From Cloacimonetes bacterium TCS62 (GTDB lineage: Bacteria; Cloacimonadota; Cloacimonadia; Cloacimonadales; TCS61), in the NCBI GenBank assembly GCA_001577185.1, contig LSCM01000070.1:1-6867 (forward strand): a stretch of 6,867 nt of DNA, given 5' to 3'. A program made the position numbers and the translations under genes. The notes below the pieces were generated by a model. It was given only the letters and a program-made list of their open reading frames with translations. It ran no database searches and was not told the DNA's origin. The number at the start of each line of letters is the position of its first letter. The first letter of the stretch is position 1. Below, piece by piece: positions 6,418-6,867 of the stretch.

Positions 6418-6449
6418 CAAAAACATTATAGGATTTACAATCTGTCAAA
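6418..6449 (-). promoter_or_regulatory. Candidate promoter for the hydrogenase operon (proximal)
   Basis: On the minus strand TTGACA (6443-6448) and TATAAT (6425-6430) are both perfect sigma-70 hexamers, but only 12 bases lie between them, too short for a normal promoter. The same stretch can be read as a Bacteroidota-type promoter: TTTG, 20 bases, then TGTTTTTG, which differs from TAnnTTTG at one position. Either reading would place the transcript start shortly before the tandem inverted repeats. Confidence 0.3.
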
Positions 6450-6501
6450 TTATTTTTTTACTACCTGTTCCTTTAAATTTTATAACTCTATAGTTAGAAT
6501 A

Positions 6502-6530
6502 GTATTACAATAATATATTTTTTTTCTCAA
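6502..6530 (-). promoter_or_regulatory. Candidate promoter for the hydrogenase operon (distal)
   Basis: On the minus strand TTGAGA (6525-6530) is followed after exactly 17 bases by TAATAC (6502-6507). The -35 box matches at five of six positions and the spacing is ideal, but the -10 box is poor. In such AT-rich DNA this can occur by chance. If used, it would give a leader of roughly 150 bases containing both inverted repeats. Confidence 0.25.
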
Positions 6531-6562
6531 GTAATTTACTAATAATTTATATTTTTGATAAA

Positions 6563-6595
6563 TTGTTACCCGCTTTTGGTTATGTGGGATAACAA
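6563..6595. repeat. Imperfect inverted repeat (TTGTTACCC ... GGGATAACAA)
   Basis: The arms TTGTTACCC (6563-6571) and GGGATAACAA (6586-6595) pair over nine bases with one bulged A, around a 14-base loop. It stands out for its G/C content in an otherwise A/T-rich region. No T-run follows closely on either strand, so it is not a clear intrinsic terminator. It could be an operator for a plus-strand gene or a terminator remnant. Confidence 0.35.
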
Positions 6596-6643
6596 CTAAT
6601 GATTCAATAAGATTGTTTGCAATTTCAAAATTAGGTTGGATAA

Positions 6644-6867
6644 AATGCCATCAAAGAAAATTTGAAAATCAAGAGAGAATTTCACCCAGAAAGTATAAAG
6701 AAAGAGAAAGCCACTATTTTCAAGAAAAAAGATACTTATTTAGAATAAAAAACACTAATGAAACTGGATGGTATCAGCAAAGAAGTTTCAGCTGGAAAAT
6801 ATCGCGTGGAAGTGAAGAAAGAAGTTTATTACGAACAAAGTAGAACTGTGAATATAGAAAAAGGCAA
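6644..6867 (+). pseudogene. Possible decayed PEGA-like domain gene fragment, cut by window edge
   Basis: From 6758 one plus-strand frame reads MKLDGISKEVSAGKY, then RVEVKKEVYYEQSRTVNIEKG, and runs off the window. The pattern of SAGKYRVEV followed by a tyrosine-bearing turn and RTVNIEKG resembles the second half of a PEGA-type beta domain, which is common in surface and lipid-anchored proteins. Just upstream the same frame has a TAA at 6746, preceded by a protein-like lysine-rich stretch back to another TAA at 6641. There is no ribosome site before the ATG at 6758, no signal peptide, and the domain begins in its middle. This suggests a broken gene, or a short 5'-truncated copy. A real start at 6758 continuing past the edge cannot be excluded. 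Another frame that is open from 6613 to 6843 has unlikely, charge-rich composition and is not preferred. Confidence 0.3.

Larger units (their letters stand above)
6353..6643. other. AT-rich intergenic region between the operon and the right-edge fragment
   Basis: No convincing gene lies here on either strand. It holds the two tandem inverted repeats, the two promoter candidates for the leftward operon, long A/T runs near 6516-6525, and an imperfect inverted repeat at 6563-6595. Since what follows on the right reads in the plus direction, if it is a gene at all, this would be a divergent regulatory region. Confidence 0.6.

Noticed and set aside
6563..6595. Intrinsic terminator
   Set aside because: The stem has a bulge and a long loop, and no run of T follows on either strand; there is also no gene ending into it that can be seen.
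6613..6843. Plus-strand frame of 76 codons at the right edge
   Set aside because: The product is an improbable mix rich in Lys, Arg, Glu and Ser with no hydrophobic core, and another frame over the same bases has much better protein character.

Overview
The window holds one leftward (minus-strand) operon of eight tightly packed genes, from about 6340 down to the left edge. It encodes an energy-converting, membrane-bound group 4 [NiFe] hydrogenase joined to a flavin/iron-sulfur arm of the kind that normally serves cytosolic sulfhydrogenases (HydB/HydG) or anaerobic sulfite reductase (AsrA/AsrB). The DNA is AT-rich (about one third G+C by eye). It has clear Shine-Dalgarno sites, mostly ATG starts and one TTG start. 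This fits an anaerobic, fermentative or syntrophic bacterium. The phylum cannot be fixed from the window. Uncultivated AT-rich anaerobes such as Cloacimonadota or Elusimicrobiota are only a guess, and the strong Shine-Dalgarno sites argue mildly against Bacteroidota proper.

Layout in order of transcription: HydB/AsrA-like [4Fe-4S] protein (5354-6340); HydG/AsrB-like FAD/NAD(P)/[2Fe-2S] protein (4498-5343); HycB-like polyferredoxin (3983-4480); NuoH/HycD-like membrane anchor (3025-3954); NuoB/HycG-like small subunit (2602-3015); NuoC-like subunit (2146-2592); NuoD/HycE-like catalytic large subunit with intact Ni-Fe cysteine pairs (950-2146); and an antiporter-like NuoL/M/N subunit cut by the window edge (1-947). 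Gaps run from a 1-base overlap to 28 bases, so the genes are almost certainly one transcript.

Inferred electron path: NAD(P)H to FAD and [2Fe-2S] (HydG-like), to the [4Fe-4S] clusters of the HydB-like protein, to three [4Fe-4S] clusters of the polyferredoxin, to the proximal cluster of the NuoB-like subunit, and then to Ni-Fe, where H+ and H2 interconvert. The NuoH- and NuoL-like membrane subunits would couple this to H+ or Na+ movement. The reaction could run in either direction depending on H2 level and ion gradient.

Upstream (6341-6640) is an AT-rich region with two tandem inverted repeats just before the first gene and two weak promoter candidates. At the right edge, on the plus strand, a short stretch reads like the end of a PEGA-type beta domain but has an in-frame stop upstream, so it may be a decayed gene. 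No RNA gene, CRISPR array, insertion sequence or convincing terminator was seen.
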